Shown: piece after piece, positions 9,478 to 19,009 of the stretch
How positions within the stretch are numbered: position 1 is the first letter of the stretch
Layout of the letters: the number at the start of each line of letters is the position of its first letter
Assembly: GCA_017302835.1 (NCBI GenBank)
Contig: JAFLCC010000001.1
Coordinates: 1 to 64,000, forward strand
Direction of reading: 5' to 3'
Source: Deltaproteobacteria bacterium
GTDB taxonomy: Bacteria > Bdellovibrionota > Bdellovibrionia > Bdellovibrionales > Bdellovibrionaceae
Length of the DNA: 64,000 nt
Translations under genes and position numbers: made by a program
Notes under the pieces: model-generated
What the model was told of the DNA's origin: nothing
The model's input: only the letters and a program-made list of their open reading frames with translations
The model's database searches: none

Positions 9478-10572
9478 TTATTTTCCCTTACCTAAGAAGT
9501 CTTTTATAGAATCTAAGATTTTATCTCGATTTTCTATCTGACTTAATATCACTTGTTCATTTCCAGAAAATTCTTTTTGTAAATCTTTTAAAAATTGCCC
9601 ACTTCCGTATTTACTTTCTACCTGTCCATAACAAAACATATTTGTATTAGGGATAAAAAACTCTTTCATTAACTTTATGCATAAGCGCGTGTCTTCCCCG
9701 CTCCAGTTATCTCCATCACTGAAATGAAAAGGATAAATATTCCATTCATTAATGGGATAATCTGTTTCAATTATTTGTTGGCAAAGTTTGTAGGCGGAAC
9801 TAATTAGCGTTCCGCCAGATTCGCTGGTTCTAAAGAACGTATTTTCATCTACTTCTTTTGCAGCCGCATCATGAATGATGAACCTAGTTTCCAAACCTTT
9901 ATAATGTTTTTTCAACCAGGTGTTAATCCAAAAGCTTTCTAGCCTAACAATTTCTTTTTGTTCATCCCCCATCGAGCCCGAAACGTCCATCATGTATATA
10001 ACGACCGCTTTTGTCTGTGGTTGAACTATTTTTTTAAATGTCCGGTAGCGATAGTCTCTTCGGATAGGAATAATTCTTGGATCTTCCGGATTGTATATTC
10101 CTGAAGAAATCAGTCTTCTCAAGGCATGTTTATAGGTAGATTTGAATTGTCTCAATCCCTCCGGTCCCACAGGTGCTAGGCCAGAATACTTAGTTTTGAT
10201 GCTTTCAATATTTTTATTTCCCTTTGGAACGATTCTTGGGAGCTGTAGTTTTTCTCCTAAAATCTCTGCCAACTCGTCAATGGACAATTCCACTTCCAAA
10301 AGATGCTCTCCGGATTCATTGCCAGCTTGCCCTTGGCCACTTCCTGGATCCCCAACATCTTCACCTGGTTGCCCCTGGCCTTGACCAACTCCGCCCTGCT
10401 GTTTGGGGCCGTAACGAAAGTTTGGAATATCAATTTGAGGAAGGGGAATTTTAATGAACTCATCTTCCCTCTTCCCAATCATTTCCCCCTGAGACACGTA
10501 CTTACGAAAGTTTTCTTTCACTTTTCCTTTTACTATGTCTCTGAAACGGGAATGATCTTCTTTAATTGGCAT
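9478..10572 (-). CDS. DUF444 family protein (YeaH/YhbH-like)
   Basis: This protein (364 residues) belongs to the YeaH/YhbH family. A Gly/Gln-rich, low-complexity segment (about 58-90) separates the N-terminus from a von Willebrand A-like domain whose metal-site motif is DVSGSMG in [22 protein letters not shown] precedes the ATG. The family is co-expressed with the PrkA kinase in starvation or stress regulons of enterobacteria. Its direct role is unknown. It lies 6 nt after prkA and 3 nt before spoVR. Confidence 0.92.
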   Translation of the reverse strand: MPIKEDHSRFRDIVKGKVKENFRKYVSQGEMIGKREDEFIKIPLPQIDIPNFRYGPKQQGGVGQGQGQPGEDVGDPGSGQGQAGNESGEHLLEVELSIDELAEILGEKLQLPRIVPKGNKNIESIKTKYSGLAPVGPEGLRQFKSTYKHALRRLISSGIYNPEDPRIIPIRRDYRYRTFKKIVQPQTKAVVIYMMDVSGSMGDEQKEIVRLESFWINTWLKKHYKGLETRFIIHDAAAKEVDENTFFRTSESGGTLISSAYKLCQQIIETDYPINEWNIYPFHFSDGDNWSGEDTRLCIKLMKEFFIPNTNMFCYGQVESKYGSGQFLKDLQKEFSGNEQVILSQIENRDKILDSIKDFLGKGK

Positions 10573-10578
10573 ATTTTC

Positions 10579-12654
10579 CTACTTGTTCTTTACGTCTCCA
10601 CGAGCAAAGATGCTAGCTACATAGTGTAACACATCTGTCGCCGAAATTTCATCGTAACCAAAATCTTTTATTAATCGTGATTTAACAATTTCAATTTTTT
10701 CTTGAGTGTCCTTATCCACAACTGAGCTCACAATGCTTGTGAGTTTGATGCTGTCTTTTTGATCTTCGAACAGTTTTAACTCCAAAGCCTTATGAAGTCG
10801 TTCATTCATTTTATAATTGAATTTTTTGCCTTCAAGAGACAAAGCTCCAATATAATTCATGATCTCTCTTCTAAAATCATCCTTCCTAGATTCTGGAATT
10901 TCGATTTTTTCCTCGATAGATCTCATTAACCTTTCATCTGGCTCCTCATCCACTCCCGTAAAATGATTTCGAACTTTTTCTTTTTGTGTGTAGGCTTTTA
11001 CGTTGTCGATATAGTTTCCGCACAATCGTGATAAAGCACTTTCATCAGCACTGATTGCTCTTTGCACTTCGCTTTTAATGATCTCTTCATACTCCTGCTT
11101 CACAACTCCGATTAATTCTCGATAGTCTGATTTTAATTCCTCATTTGAAATTAAAGAATGATTTCTTAGTCCACCTTCAAGCTCTAATAAAACCATAAAT
11201 GGATTCACCGAGCCTTTGTTATTCTGTTGAGAATTGACAATAGCGTTAGATAATTTGTCCTGAATATAACGAGGTGAAATCCCCTCTAAACCTTCTCGAA
11301 CTGTTTCTTTTCTGAGTTCCTTGACATTATCTTCAGTGTAACTTGGCAAGGTTTTGCCATTATATAATTTTAGTTTTTGCAATCTGGTCAGATTCGCCTT
11401 TTTAGGTTTTTCAAGCCTGGTCAGAATGGCCCACATCGCCGCCATCTCGATAGTATGTGGAGCAATTGAAATCCCTCGCAGTTTCTGAGAATTAAAATCT
11501 TTTTTATAAATATTAATTTCTTCTTTCCAACGAGTGATATAAGGAATATCAATTTTGACTGTTCTGTCTCTTAAGGCTTCCATAAACTCATTATCCTGAA
11601 GTCTTCGATATTCAGGCTCATTGGTATGTCCAATAATCACTTCATCAATAAATGTCTGTGCAAATTTCTTTGGTTTTACTCGGTGTTCTTGTGAAGCACC
11701 CAAAAGATCGTACAAAAACGCTACATCCAGTTTCAAAACCTCAACAAACTCGATCATCCCACGGTTAGCTACATTAAACTCTCCATCAAAATTGAAGGCT
11801 CTTGGATCTGAATCAGAACCATACTCAGCAATTTTTCGATAATTGATATCTCCAGTTAACTCTGTTGAATCTTGATTTTTTTCATCTTTGGGTTGAAAGG
11901 TTCCAATCCCAACACGATCAGCTTCTGAAAGAAATAATCTCTTCACTCTGACATGGGACAAAACTTTCATCGTATCCCCATTGTATTTATCCATTAAGTT
12001 TTTGAAGATATACCTAGAAGGCGGAGACAACTCCCCCTCGATTTTTACTCTAAATTCTCCCATTTGTCCGCGATTAATCTCTTCTGCTATTTGAGTGCGA
12101 ATCTCTTCAGGAATCAGCAACAAGGGATCTTCATGCATAGGGCTCGGAAAGCTTCTTATATTTTTACCAAATAAACCATCCAATTCCTCTTTCTCATCGA
12201 CCCATTCAAACGTGTAGAGAGCTCCCTCGTCCGACTTAGAGTAGGCTTCCAAGCCTTTTTTGAGCATCCGACAAATTGTAGATTTAGCACTTCCCACGGG
12301 ACCATGAAGCAAGATAACCCTTTTTTCAGTACCGTAACCCAGCGCCGCTGCTTTTAATACATTTACGAGTTTCATCAATGCAATATCTAACCCGAATACG
12401 GCATCTTTCCCATTGTTACCAGCATCATCAAAGAATTTATAACGAACAACTTCCTTCTTAAAATCAATGTATTTTTCAGTACCTGAATCTACAATCATAT
12501 CGTACATTCTTTGAAAAGCATTTCTAGTAATCCGCGGATTCGTTTTGACTAATTGTAAATACTGATCAAAGGTTCCTGACCAATGAAGTTTAGCTACATT
12601 TGAACTATTTTGCCAATTTTGAACTATGGTTTTAAAATTATCGGTTCCTGCCAT
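10579..12654 (-). CDS. PrkA-type serine protein kinase (YeaG-like)
   Basis: This is a PrkA family protein with an AAA+ P-loop domain carrying Walker [13 protein letters not shown]. The C-terminal PrkA kinase-like domain occupies roughly the last 250 residues. The ATG at 12654 (MAGTDN, 691 residues) is chosen over 12672 because AAGGAG lies 6 nt before it. Recent work on related proteins suggests ATP-dependent protease activity in Bacillus, so the kinase label is inherited from the family. It heads the operon prkA-DUF444-spoVR-SUI1. Confidence 0.93.
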   Translation of the reverse strand: MAGTDNFKTIVQNWQNSSNVAKLHWSGTFDQYLQLVKTNPRITRNAFQRMYDMIVDSGTEKYIDFKKEVVRYKFFDDAGNNGKDAVFGLDIALMKLVNVLKAAALGYGTEKRVILLHGPVGSAKSTICRMLKKGLEAYSKSDEGALYTFEWVDEKEELDGLFGKNIRSFPSPMHEDPLLLIPEEIRTQIAEEINRGQMGEFRVKIEGELSPPSRYIFKNLMDKYNGDTMKVLSHVRVKRLFLSEADRVGIGTFQPKDEKNQDSTELTGDINYRKIAEYGSDSDPRAFNFDGEFNVANRGMIEFVEVLKLDVAFLYDLLGASQEHRVKPKKFAQTFIDEVIIGHTNEPEYRRLQDNEFMEALRDRTVKIDIPYITRWKEEINIYKKDFNSQKLRGISIAPHTIEMAAMWAILTRLEKPKKANLTRLQKLKLYNGKTLPSYTEDNVKELRKETVREGLEGISPRYIQDKLSNAIVNSQQNNKGSVNPFMVLLELEGGLRNHSLISNEELKSDYRELIGVVKQEYEEIIKSEVQRAISADESALSRLCGNYIDNVKAYTQKEKVRNHFTGVDEEPDERLMRSIEEKIEIPESRKDDFRREIMNYIGALSLEGKKFNYKMNERLHKALELKLFEDQKDSIKLTSIVSSVVDKDTQEKIEIVKSRLIKDFGYDEISATDVLHYVASIFARGDVKNK

Positions 12655-12843
12655 AAACTCTCCTTGTGTCAAAGAACGACAAAAGCCTTCATGGACTCGA
12701 GTGGTTCTTCTTCTTAGAGTATTGCAAATTTAAGTCTGGTTAGAAAATGAATATTATTATTTTTTGATTTATTTAATTTTGCTATTCCTTAGTCGAGGTC
12801 ACAGTCGAGTTTTTTCTAGGGCTCCACTCGATAACATGCTGCT

Positions 12844-13560
12844 CTAAATATTAATTGTTTTATATCCGCTAGGGATTTCTATATTAAATGTCTCTGGTTT
12901 TATCTCTAAAGGTTTAGGTTGCTTAAAAAACCAGTCCACTTCCATCTCTGGACTTGAAATCTTAACTAACTTTGCACCTTGATTTCGATTTTTCCATTCA
13001 ATTTTTGATAAGGTCATCGCATTTTCACAAAGACTTACTATTTTATTTAAATCGAAATAACATTTCCAATAAGGGCCTTTTACCGTATCATCAAAAGCTA
13101 TAGCATAAAGGGCCTCTGGAGGAATCGGCAAATTGAAAGACTTCTCTAATGTTTGCTCATTCATTTTTCCTTGAATGACTTTCTTTTGTGTGTACAAAAT
13201 GGCCACAAATTGTTCTTGTGTCATGCCCAATGATCCAACTTGAATTCCTAGGGCTGCTTGAATTTCTAATCTTAGTTTGTAATTTTTTATGGCTAAAAAA
13301 TCGATGCTCACATTATTATTTTTATTTCTTTTGAGATCACGAATTTGAGCTTTCGTTTCCCAAATAAATTTTTGCAGTTTAGATGTATCTATTTTGTCTT
13401 TTGATTCAATTGTTTTTTTGGGCGTTGTTTGGCATCCAAATAAAAAAAACAACCCAAGAATAAAATATATAAAATTCTTTGTATGATTCACATTGCGAAC
13501 ACAAATTTTATTTTTAACACAATTCACAATACAATGATACGCCAGCTTCGTTGGTTTCAT
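12844..13560 (-). CDS. putative outer-membrane lipoprotein, LolB/DUF4292-like
   Basis: A hydrophobic segment ending in the lipobox LFGC (Cys43) indicates a lipoprotein. The mature part (about 195 residues) resembles the beta-rich half-barrel of LolB/LolA-type proteins: paired KNYKLRLEIQAALG and QVGSLGMTQEQF segments, later IPSGY near the C-terminus. A role in lipoprotein sorting is possible but unproven. The annotated start gives an unusually long n-region. A GTG 24 codons downstream (VNHTKNFIYF) would give a normal signal peptide, though neither start has a good ribosome site. Confidence 0.6.
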   Translation of the reverse strand: MKPTKLAYHCIVNCVKNKICVRNVNHTKNFIYFILGLFFLFGCQTTPKKTIESKDKIDTSKLQKFIWETKAQIRDLKRNKNNNVSIDFLAIKNYKLRLEIQAALGIQVGSLGMTQEQFVAILYTQKKVIQGKMNEQTLEKSFNLPIPPEALYAIAFDDTVKGPYWKCYFDLNKIVSLCENAMTLSKIEWKNRNQGAKLVKISSPEMEVDWFFKQPKPLEIKPETFNIEIPSGYKTINI

Positions 13561-13671
13561 ATTTCTTGATGTTAAGGGTATTTAAATTTAGAAACAACTC
13601 TTAATATGCTTTTCAAACGAACCCTATGTGCCCGTGCAAGAATAACTTTTCTGCTTTAGCGCTAGCCCTAG

Positions 13672-15528
13672 CTATTTACTTGCAGGAATTCGATTGGGAT
13701 AATTCTGTTTTTCAATTGCAATTATTTTTTGAGAGAGTTCCTCTATTTTTTTGTCATCATTTTCAAGAGACTTTGCCTTTTCATACATTCTTTTCGCTTT
13801 TTCAACCATCGAAAGTTCACGGTAAACATCCCCCAAGTGCTCAGCGATGATTGACACTCCTGGTTGGAATCGATTGGCTGCTTCAAGTAATTTCATAGAT
13901 TCTTTTTTGTTTCCTTTTTTAAACAAAACCCATCCCAGAGTATCCAGAATGTAACCGTCCTGTGGATCCAGTTCGACGGCTCTTCTTGATAATTTTTCAG
14001 CTTCATCTAAATTGACATTCAGCTCTACCCAAGTGAATGCCAGGTAATTTAACCCTTGTGTGTGATTGGGATCTAACTCAACCACTTTTTTCATAACCTC
14101 AATAACCTTATCTTTTTTGCCAATACGATCATACACTGTTCCATAATAAAAATAAATTTGAGCATTGTCTGGAAATTTCTTTATCCCACTTTCTAGTATT
14201 TCAATCGCTTTTACATAATCCTTTTTTTCATCAAGAAGAGATCCATACATCGCATAAATTTGAGGCAAATCTTTTTTCTTATTATAACCATCTTCTAATA
14301 AAGCTATGGCCTCATTCAATTTCCCTATATTTTTCAAGAGATATCCTGCATGGACTATGGACTCTCCATAAAAAGAACTGGATGCTGGAATCGCCCGATA
14401 ATGCTCTATGGCCTTTGCATCTGATTTTACTTCTTCATAAACAGCAGCCAAGTAAAATCGAATTTTATCAGACTCTGGTGCCACTCTTAATATTTCTTCC
14501 AATTTTGAAATGGCTTTATCAAACATCTTTTTCTCAATGAGTATTAATGCCATTTTAACCTTAATACTCAAAGGATCTTCTGATTGCGTTTCCATAATTT
14601 CTAGCTGTTCAAAGGCTTCATCGTATTTTTGTTTTTCAATGTAAATTTGCGATAGAATTTCAGCAATTTTAGAACTAGGGCCTTTATTTTTTTGAAAATC
14701 TTGAAATAACTTAATTGCTTTGTTTTCATCTTTGCTTGCTCGGTAAAGACTTCCCAAGGAAATTGTTGAATCCACAAACTCAGGTTTGATGCTGATAGAT
14801 TTTTTGTAGAAGTTTTCAGCTTGCTTTAATAACTTTGGTTCATTTTGTTCTTCTCTGATTCTTCCCATATAATAATAGATTAAATGTTTATTCCCGTAAT
14901 TTAAGTCCTGTAGAACCTTCTGAAATAAATCTATAGCCTTATCATATTCTTTTGTTTCTGAATAGACAGCTGCAAGATAAATCATTACATCCGCTTGAGC
15001 CGGTTGGCTTTTTAAAGCCATTTCATAATTTTCAATTGCTTTGGGATAAGCTTTGATCGTCGTGTAGAGCCCACCTAAAAAAATTCGCGCTTCTTTATTT
15101 TGTTCATTTTTTTCTAGAATTTCTTTGATGACTTCTATGGATTGATTTACTTGTCCTAATTTTAAATATTCTTTTGCTAACCTAATTCTTACAGATTCAG
15201 AGTTAGGATCATATACTAATACAGCTTTAAACGCTTCAATCGCTTTCATCGTATCGCCGTCCAAAGAATATGCTTCTGCCAAAGAATAATTATAATCTGC
15301 CTGGGTCCGAACATAGAGTGAATCCATTTTTTGTGATTCATTTAAAGCTGCGGCTGGTAAAAACATAGCCGAAGCCCTATTTTTATTATCAATTGAAGAT
15401 TCTAAATAGTACTGTCCCTCTGAAAAGGTCTCACTCTTAGAGGTAGAGGCTGCTTTTTTAACTGAAGAGCAATTACTTAAAACAAAAGTTAAAAATAAGA
15501 CTAATATGCTTAGAAGGCTTCTCACCAT
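13672..15528 (-). CDS. TPR-repeat lipoprotein
   Basis: The start at 15528 (MVRSLLSILVLF, 618 residues) is preferred because AGGGAGA lies 6 nt upstream. A longer reading to 15573 lacks this. The signal peptide ends in the lipobox LSNC, so it is a lipoprotein. The rest is almost entirely tetratricopeptide repeats, about fourteen 34-residue units such as NKEARIFLGGLYTTIKAYPK and DGYILDTLGWVLFKKGNKKE. Such proteins act as scaffolds for envelope assembly complexes; no specific partner is visible. It is followed by the LolB-like lipoprotein on the same strand and preceded by a small membrane protein. Confidence 0.85.
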   Translation of the reverse strand: MVRSLLSILVLFLTFVLSNCSSVKKAASTSKSETFSEGQYYLESSIDNKNRASAMFLPAAALNESQKMDSLYVRTQADYNYSLAEAYSLDGDTMKAIEAFKAVLVYDPNSESVRIRLAKEYLKLGQVNQSIEVIKEILEKNEQNKEARIFLGGLYTTIKAYPKAIENYEMALKSQPAQADVMIYLAAVYSETKEYDKAIDLFQKVLQDLNYGNKHLIYYYMGRIREEQNEPKLLKQAENFYKKSISIKPEFVDSTISLGSLYRASKDENKAIKLFQDFQKNKGPSSKIAEILSQIYIEKQKYDEAFEQLEIMETQSEDPLSIKVKMALILIEKKMFDKAISKLEEILRVAPESDKIRFYLAAVYEEVKSDAKAIEHYRAIPASSSFYGESIVHAGYLLKNIGKLNEAIALLEDGYNKKKDLPQIYAMYGSLLDEKKDYVKAIEILESGIKKFPDNAQIYFYYGTVYDRIGKKDKVIEVMKKVVELDPNHTQGLNYLAFTWVELNVNLDEAEKLSRRAVELDPQDGYILDTLGWVLFKKGNKKESMKLLEAANRFQPGVSIIAEHLGDVYRELSMVEKAKRMYEKAKSLENDDKKIEELSQKIIAIEKQNYPNRIPASK

Positions 15529-15598
15529 TGATTCTCCCTGACAGAAAATTCTTCGGTGAATCTCGGAATTCACTTAAACAAAAGCTTAAAATTTAGTC

Positions 15599-16036
15599 TT
15601 AGGTCGATGGATTTAATGGAATAACCAAGTCAACGCTCACTTCATCGGAGTCGTTTTTTGAATTGGAAGTATCTTGTTTATTGGTCAGTATGACGCGAAC
15701 TGAATTTGGTCCCACTTCCTGAATTTTATACTTGAATGGTCTTCCCTCGGCATCGGCGCCTATGAAACCTTCATTTTTAAATTCGAATTTTTCAGAATTT
15801 GCCGAGGCCGGGCCACGTTTAGACTGTGAACTTTGCTCTAACTTTTGATCTCGATAAATCTGCGCAAGTTGATAGCCTAAAATTTCAGCTTTTCCCTTTG
15901 ATTCCTGAGCTGATTTTTTATTTAAATGTTGATTTATGGGGTAGGAATAAAAAAATATTCCCATACTTAGAAGGATAAGGATAGAAATGACATCAAAACT
16001 TTTAAATAATTGATTTTCCTTAACATTTTTATTCAT
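15599..16036 (-). CDS. hypothetical single-pass membrane protein
   Basis: Start 16036 (MNKNVKENQLF, 145 residues) is chosen because TTTGGAG precedes it by about 7 nt; an upstream in-frame ATG at 16084 lacks a site. A short cytoplasmic N-terminus is followed by one membrane segment (ISILILLSMGIFFYSY), then a charged periplasmic domain with a GFIGADAEGRPFKYKI strand pattern. The family is not recognised. The arrangement is reminiscent of pseudopilin-like or periplasmic assembly proteins, but no cleavage motif is present. It lies directly upstream of the TPR lipoprotein and is probably co-transcribed with it. Confidence 0.65.
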   Translation of the reverse strand: MNKNVKENQLFKSFDVISILILLSMGIFFYSYPINQHLNKKSAQESKGKAEILGYQLAQIYRDQKLEQSSQSKRGPASANSEKFEFKNEGFIGADAEGRPFKYKIQEVGPNSVRVILTNKQDTSNSKNDSDEVSVDLVIPLNPST

Positions 16037-16220
16037 TACTATCTCCAAAATCGACTTATGTCTACGGATCGGATTTTTGTCCATAATACTTTAGGCCGAT
16101 TAAGAAAATTTTTTATAATTTGTTGATTTTTAACCAACCACAAATGTGGATAAGTCTTAGCAATATGTTCATTCCCGCGCTGCGTTTACGACTTTTTTTG
16201 GATCAGCACTTGACAGTCTG

Positions 16221-16249
16221 TTGCGTCACAGCTAGTTTGCCGCTATACA
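16221..16249 (+). promoter_or_regulatory. candidate promoter for the PhaR-like gene
   Basis: TTGCGT and TATACA are separated by 17 nt, and the -10 lies about 50 nt before the proposed TTG start. A perfect TTGACA is at 16210-16215 but has no good -10 at the right distance. The region is noticeably richer in G/C than the surrounding DNA. Confidence 0.3.
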
Positions 16250-16301
16250 GCTTACCCCCAACAAATGCTATAAAATGGGGCGAATTTTTATGGGAGGCCA
16301 A

Positions 16302-16916
16302 TTGATAACTCAAAATGAAACAAATCAAACAACTTTACAAGTAAATGTGCCATCAAACATACAACCTATGTCTTTAAATAAATCTAATTCCAAAGTAAAA
16401 ATCATTAAAAGATATCAAAATAGAAAACTTTATGACACCCAACAAAGCTGTTATGTCACTCTTGATGATATTGCCAAAATGATCAGGACTAATGAAGAGG
16501 TCATGGTTATAGATAATAAATCTAAAAACGATATTACAGCAGCTACACTGACTCAAATTATATTTGAAGCAGAAAAAAAAGCTGCCCAATACGCTCCACT
16601 TTTCACATTAAGAGACATCATTCAAAACGGAAATGGAAGTATTTCTAGCTACTTAGCAAAACTTGGAGCTTTCCCTTTAGATTACATGACAAAACAACAA
16701 CAGAATCAACAGCTTGTTGAAAAATTAGCTGCTGAAGAGCAAAAACAAAATCTTGAAAACAGAATTGTTAATGCAGCAACAAGATACAATCCAGACAACA
16801 CGGCTAAAATGGCAGCTGAGAAAGCAACAGTTCTTCCTGGTGCCTCTCAAGAAGATGAAACTCCGAACTTACCTACCCACAATCCTAGTTTAAATCTTCC
16901 TCAGGCTGGTTCTTAA
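16302..16916 (+). CDS. PhaR-like polyhydroxyalkanoate synthesis repressor
   Basis: The N-terminal PHB/PHA accumulation regulator DNA-binding domain is clear: IIKRYQNRKLYDTQQSCYVTLDDIAKMIR then VIDNKSKNDITAATLTQIIFEAE. The C-terminal half is Gln/Ala-rich and coiled, as in PhaR proteins that bind PHB granules or phasins. A TTG start at 16302 is proposed because GGGAGG ends 4 nt before it. The in-frame ATG at 16275 has no ribosome site. No PHA synthase or phasin gene is in the window, so the target is unknown. A strong terminator follows. Confidence 0.85.
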   Translation: MITQNETNQTTLQVNVPSNIQPMSLNKSNSKVKIIKRYQNRKLYDTQQSCYVTLDDIAKMIRTNEEVMVIDNKSKNDITAATLTQIIFEAEKKAAQYAPLFTLRDIIQNGNGSISSYLAKLGAFPLDYMTKQQQNQQLVEKLAAEEQKQNLENRIVNAATRYNPDNTAKMAAEKATVLPGASQEDETPNLPTHNPSLNLPQAGS

Positions 16917-16995
16917 GTTACGATTAAATAACAATTAGCCTTGTTATAATCTTGCCGCTTCTTGCTTATTATAAAGATAAAATATTGAAAAATGA

Positions 16996-17027
16996 AAAAA
17001 GCTGACTCCTAAAAAAGTCAGCTTTTT
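16996..17027. terminator. bidirectional rho-independent terminator
   Basis: A 12-bp perfect stem (AAAAAGCTGACT with AGTCAGCTTTTT) lies between two convergent genes and has A-runs and T-runs on both sides, so it can end transcription from either side. A second small inverted repeat (AGATCT ... AGATCT, 17035-17053) overlaps the stop of the minus-strand gene. Confidence 0.85.
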
Positions 17028-17051
17028 AATTAGAAGATCTCCTTTCGAGAT

Positions 17052-18293
17052 CTAATTTAAAGATCGCCAATTCAAAAATTTCGTTTTCCCTTTTTCAAGT
17101 TTAATTTTTTTAACACTCATCTTGTCTTGTGTTTGATTTCCAAATGCCGAGAGTCCTTGAATTTCTATGTCATATTCACCGGGAGGTAATAAAGTACGAA
17201 TGACCTGAATCGAGCTTGGCAAAGTAGACCATTGCCTTAGATCTGCTCTTTCCGAAGCATGCATTACAAACCATGCAATCAAGCCAAGGGCCTCGTTCTT
17301 TCTTGAAATCTCTCTCGAAGCAACTTCTTTTGCAACAAAAGCCCCTACCCTCCTGGCAAGCAGAGCCGCTTGATCATCCTTTAAAGTTTTAATGGCTGCT
17401 TCTTGCACATCGTAAATATTTTTGGATATTTTTTCAATTTTTGGTGAGCTCAAACTGCTGATGATCACCTTTGCTTTTTGTGTGTCATTAAATACCGGAC
17501 TCAAGATTGAAAATTTTACATCATAACTGTTATATCTTTTCCGTGGTCCCCATCCTTGTTGATAAATAACTATCAATTCTGCTTTTTCTTTATCATGTCC
17601 GTCTTGAGCTTCATTATTTAAAAGAAATTCTGACTTGTACCTTTTATACTCATCCAACCTTTGTGCTTTCTTGGAAATTCGAACCAGATCTTCTTTTATG
17701 GTTTCTATATGAGGATCTATCTCATAGGCTTCCTTGTAGGCAATAAAAGCATCGTCATATTTTTTGTCTGCTTCCCAAATCATCGCTGAAAGGTATTTGG
17801 CAAAAGAATTCAATTCAAAGCTCTTTTTCTCTTCCGATCTTAAGAGTTTATATTTATCATTTATTCTTCTTGTTTCAACCAAAGCACTATCTAAATCACC
17901 TAATTCTAAATAATTCATCGCCAGATAGGCATTGATAAAAATTCTTTCAAAGGTATCCCCTTTGTACTGCTTCATTTCCTCATTTAGCAAAAAGGATCCC
18001 GTAACCCGAGATACAGAATGATAGTCCTGTTCCTCCGCCAGCTTTTCGGCTTTAAAAAAAAACTTATTACTTTCCTTGTATTGACCACTGATCTGGAGTG
18101 TCGTTGCATAGTCTAGTAGATATACAAGCTGATCTCCAGACTCTTCTTGTGCCAATGGCAATAAATGACTTTGAGCAGATTCAAATTGATTTGCGCCCAA
18201 AAATTGACGAGCTTTCTCAACTTTATTTTGATATGTCGCACACCCCAAAGTCAGAAGCATTAGTTGTAAGAAACAAATCTTCAAAAGAAACAT
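17052..18293 (-). CDS. COG3014-type TPR lipoprotein
   Basis: The signal peptide MFLLKICFLQLMLLTLGC ends in a lipobox (LTLGC, Cys18). The mature part has helical TPR-like repeats (about 20-240), followed by a beta-rich C-terminal domain with PPGEYDIEIQGLSAFG. The overall pattern matches COG3014 lipoproteins, which are regularly found beside LpoB-like lipoproteins, as here (18322-18918 just upstream on the same strand). A role in cell-envelope synthesis is inferred from that pairing only. Confidence 0.75.
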   Translation of the reverse strand: MFLLKICFLQLMLLTLGCATYQNKVEKARQFLGANQFESAQSHLLPLAQEESGDQLVYLLDYATTLQISGQYKESNKFFFKAEKLAEEQDYHSVSRVTGSFLLNEEMKQYKGDTFERIFINAYLAMNYLELGDLDSALVETRRINDKYKLLRSEEKKSFELNSFAKYLSAMIWEADKKYDDAFIAYKEAYEIDPHIETIKEDLVRISKKAQRLDEYKRYKSEFLLNNEAQDGHDKEKAELIVIYQQGWGPRKRYNSYDVKFSILSPVFNDTQKAKVIISSLSSPKIEKISKNIYDVQEAAIKTLKDDQAALLARRVGAFVAKEVASREISRKNEALGLIAWFVMHASERADLRQWSTLPSSIQVIRTLLPPGEYDIEIQGLSAFGNQTQDKMSVKKIKLEKGKTKFLNWRSLN

Positions 18294-18321
18294 AATGCTA
18301 TCTTTTTACAATCTATCGTTG

Positions 18322-18918
18322 TTATAAACCAATCGTTTTTTTTCTAAATTGTTTTCTGATTTGTTTATAGTCAGACCAAGGTATTTTGGTGGTCTTAAGA
18401 TTTGTTAAATTTAAGGTAATTTTGTAGTAAACGGTCTTGTCTTTCCCTACTTCTTGCACAATCGAATCAAGCCTACCATTAATAATAAAATCAGCACCAG
18501 CCTGTCCTCCTGGACCTTTTTTGGATTCCGCAGAAACAATGCCAGAATTCTGATAATCGTACTCTTCTTTTATATCTTGCCTTGCCTCCTTGTCGATGAA
18601 CTCTACTTTTCCTGTTTTCATTAATTCAACCCTAACCATATCCATAATATTCTGTGTATCGATATGCTCGCTGGTCTTATTCTGAAGCTGGGTCACCATA
18701 ACAACCGGAGGAGACTTAGCGTTAGCGATAGTTTGATGAGAAATTAAACTGTTTACCAAGTCCTTAACAGCGTTTTGCATGTCTGTCTCTGACCAGGAAT
18801 CATTGAGTAAGTTTTCTCTTTCAACATTGTCATATTTTCCTTTCACAAAGGCCGACGGTCCACACTGCATAAGAATCAATGAAATAAAACAAACCAAAAC
18901 TTTCAGAGGCATCATCAC
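18322..18918 (-). CDS. LpoB-like lipoprotein (penicillin-binding protein activator)
   Basis: This is a lipoprotein with signal MMMPLKVLVCFISLILMQC (lipobox LMQC). The mature domain follows the LpoB/YcfM pattern: an early LNDSWSETDMQNAVKDLV helix, VVMVTQLQNKTSEHIDT, VELMKTGKVEFIDKE, and GADFIINGRLDSI strands. LpoB reaches from the outer membrane through the peptidoglycan to stimulate PBP1b in E. coli. Conservation of that role here is an inference. It is followed by the COG3014 lipoprotein, a recurrent pair. Confidence 0.82.
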   Translation of the reverse strand: MMMPLKVLVCFISLILMQCGPSAFVKGKYDNVERENLLNDSWSETDMQNAVKDLVNSLISHQTIANAKSPPVVMVTQLQNKTSEHIDTQNIMDMVRVELMKTGKVEFIDKEARQDIKEEYDYQNSGIVSAESKKGPGGQAGADFIINGRLDSIVQEVGKDKTVYYKITLNLTNLKTTKIPWSDYKQIRKQFRKKTIGL

Positions 18919-19009
18919 GGACTCCTTTTTAAAACATTCCGAATCTCAAATTTCTAATCAAATATAAGGCTTATTGAAAATAGTATAGAAATTGAATGGA
19001 AAAGACAAC

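Noticed and set aside
10142-10629. Several overlapping ORFs on both strands in the DUF444 gene
   Set aside because: They arise from the Gly/Gln-rich low-complexity segment of the DUF444 protein; the DUF444 frame is well supported.
12784-12843. Terminator after the LolB-like gene
   Set aside because: The repeated GTCGAG motifs are direct rather than inverted, and no stable stem plus T-run was found; it may instead be a decayed copy of the dispersed element.
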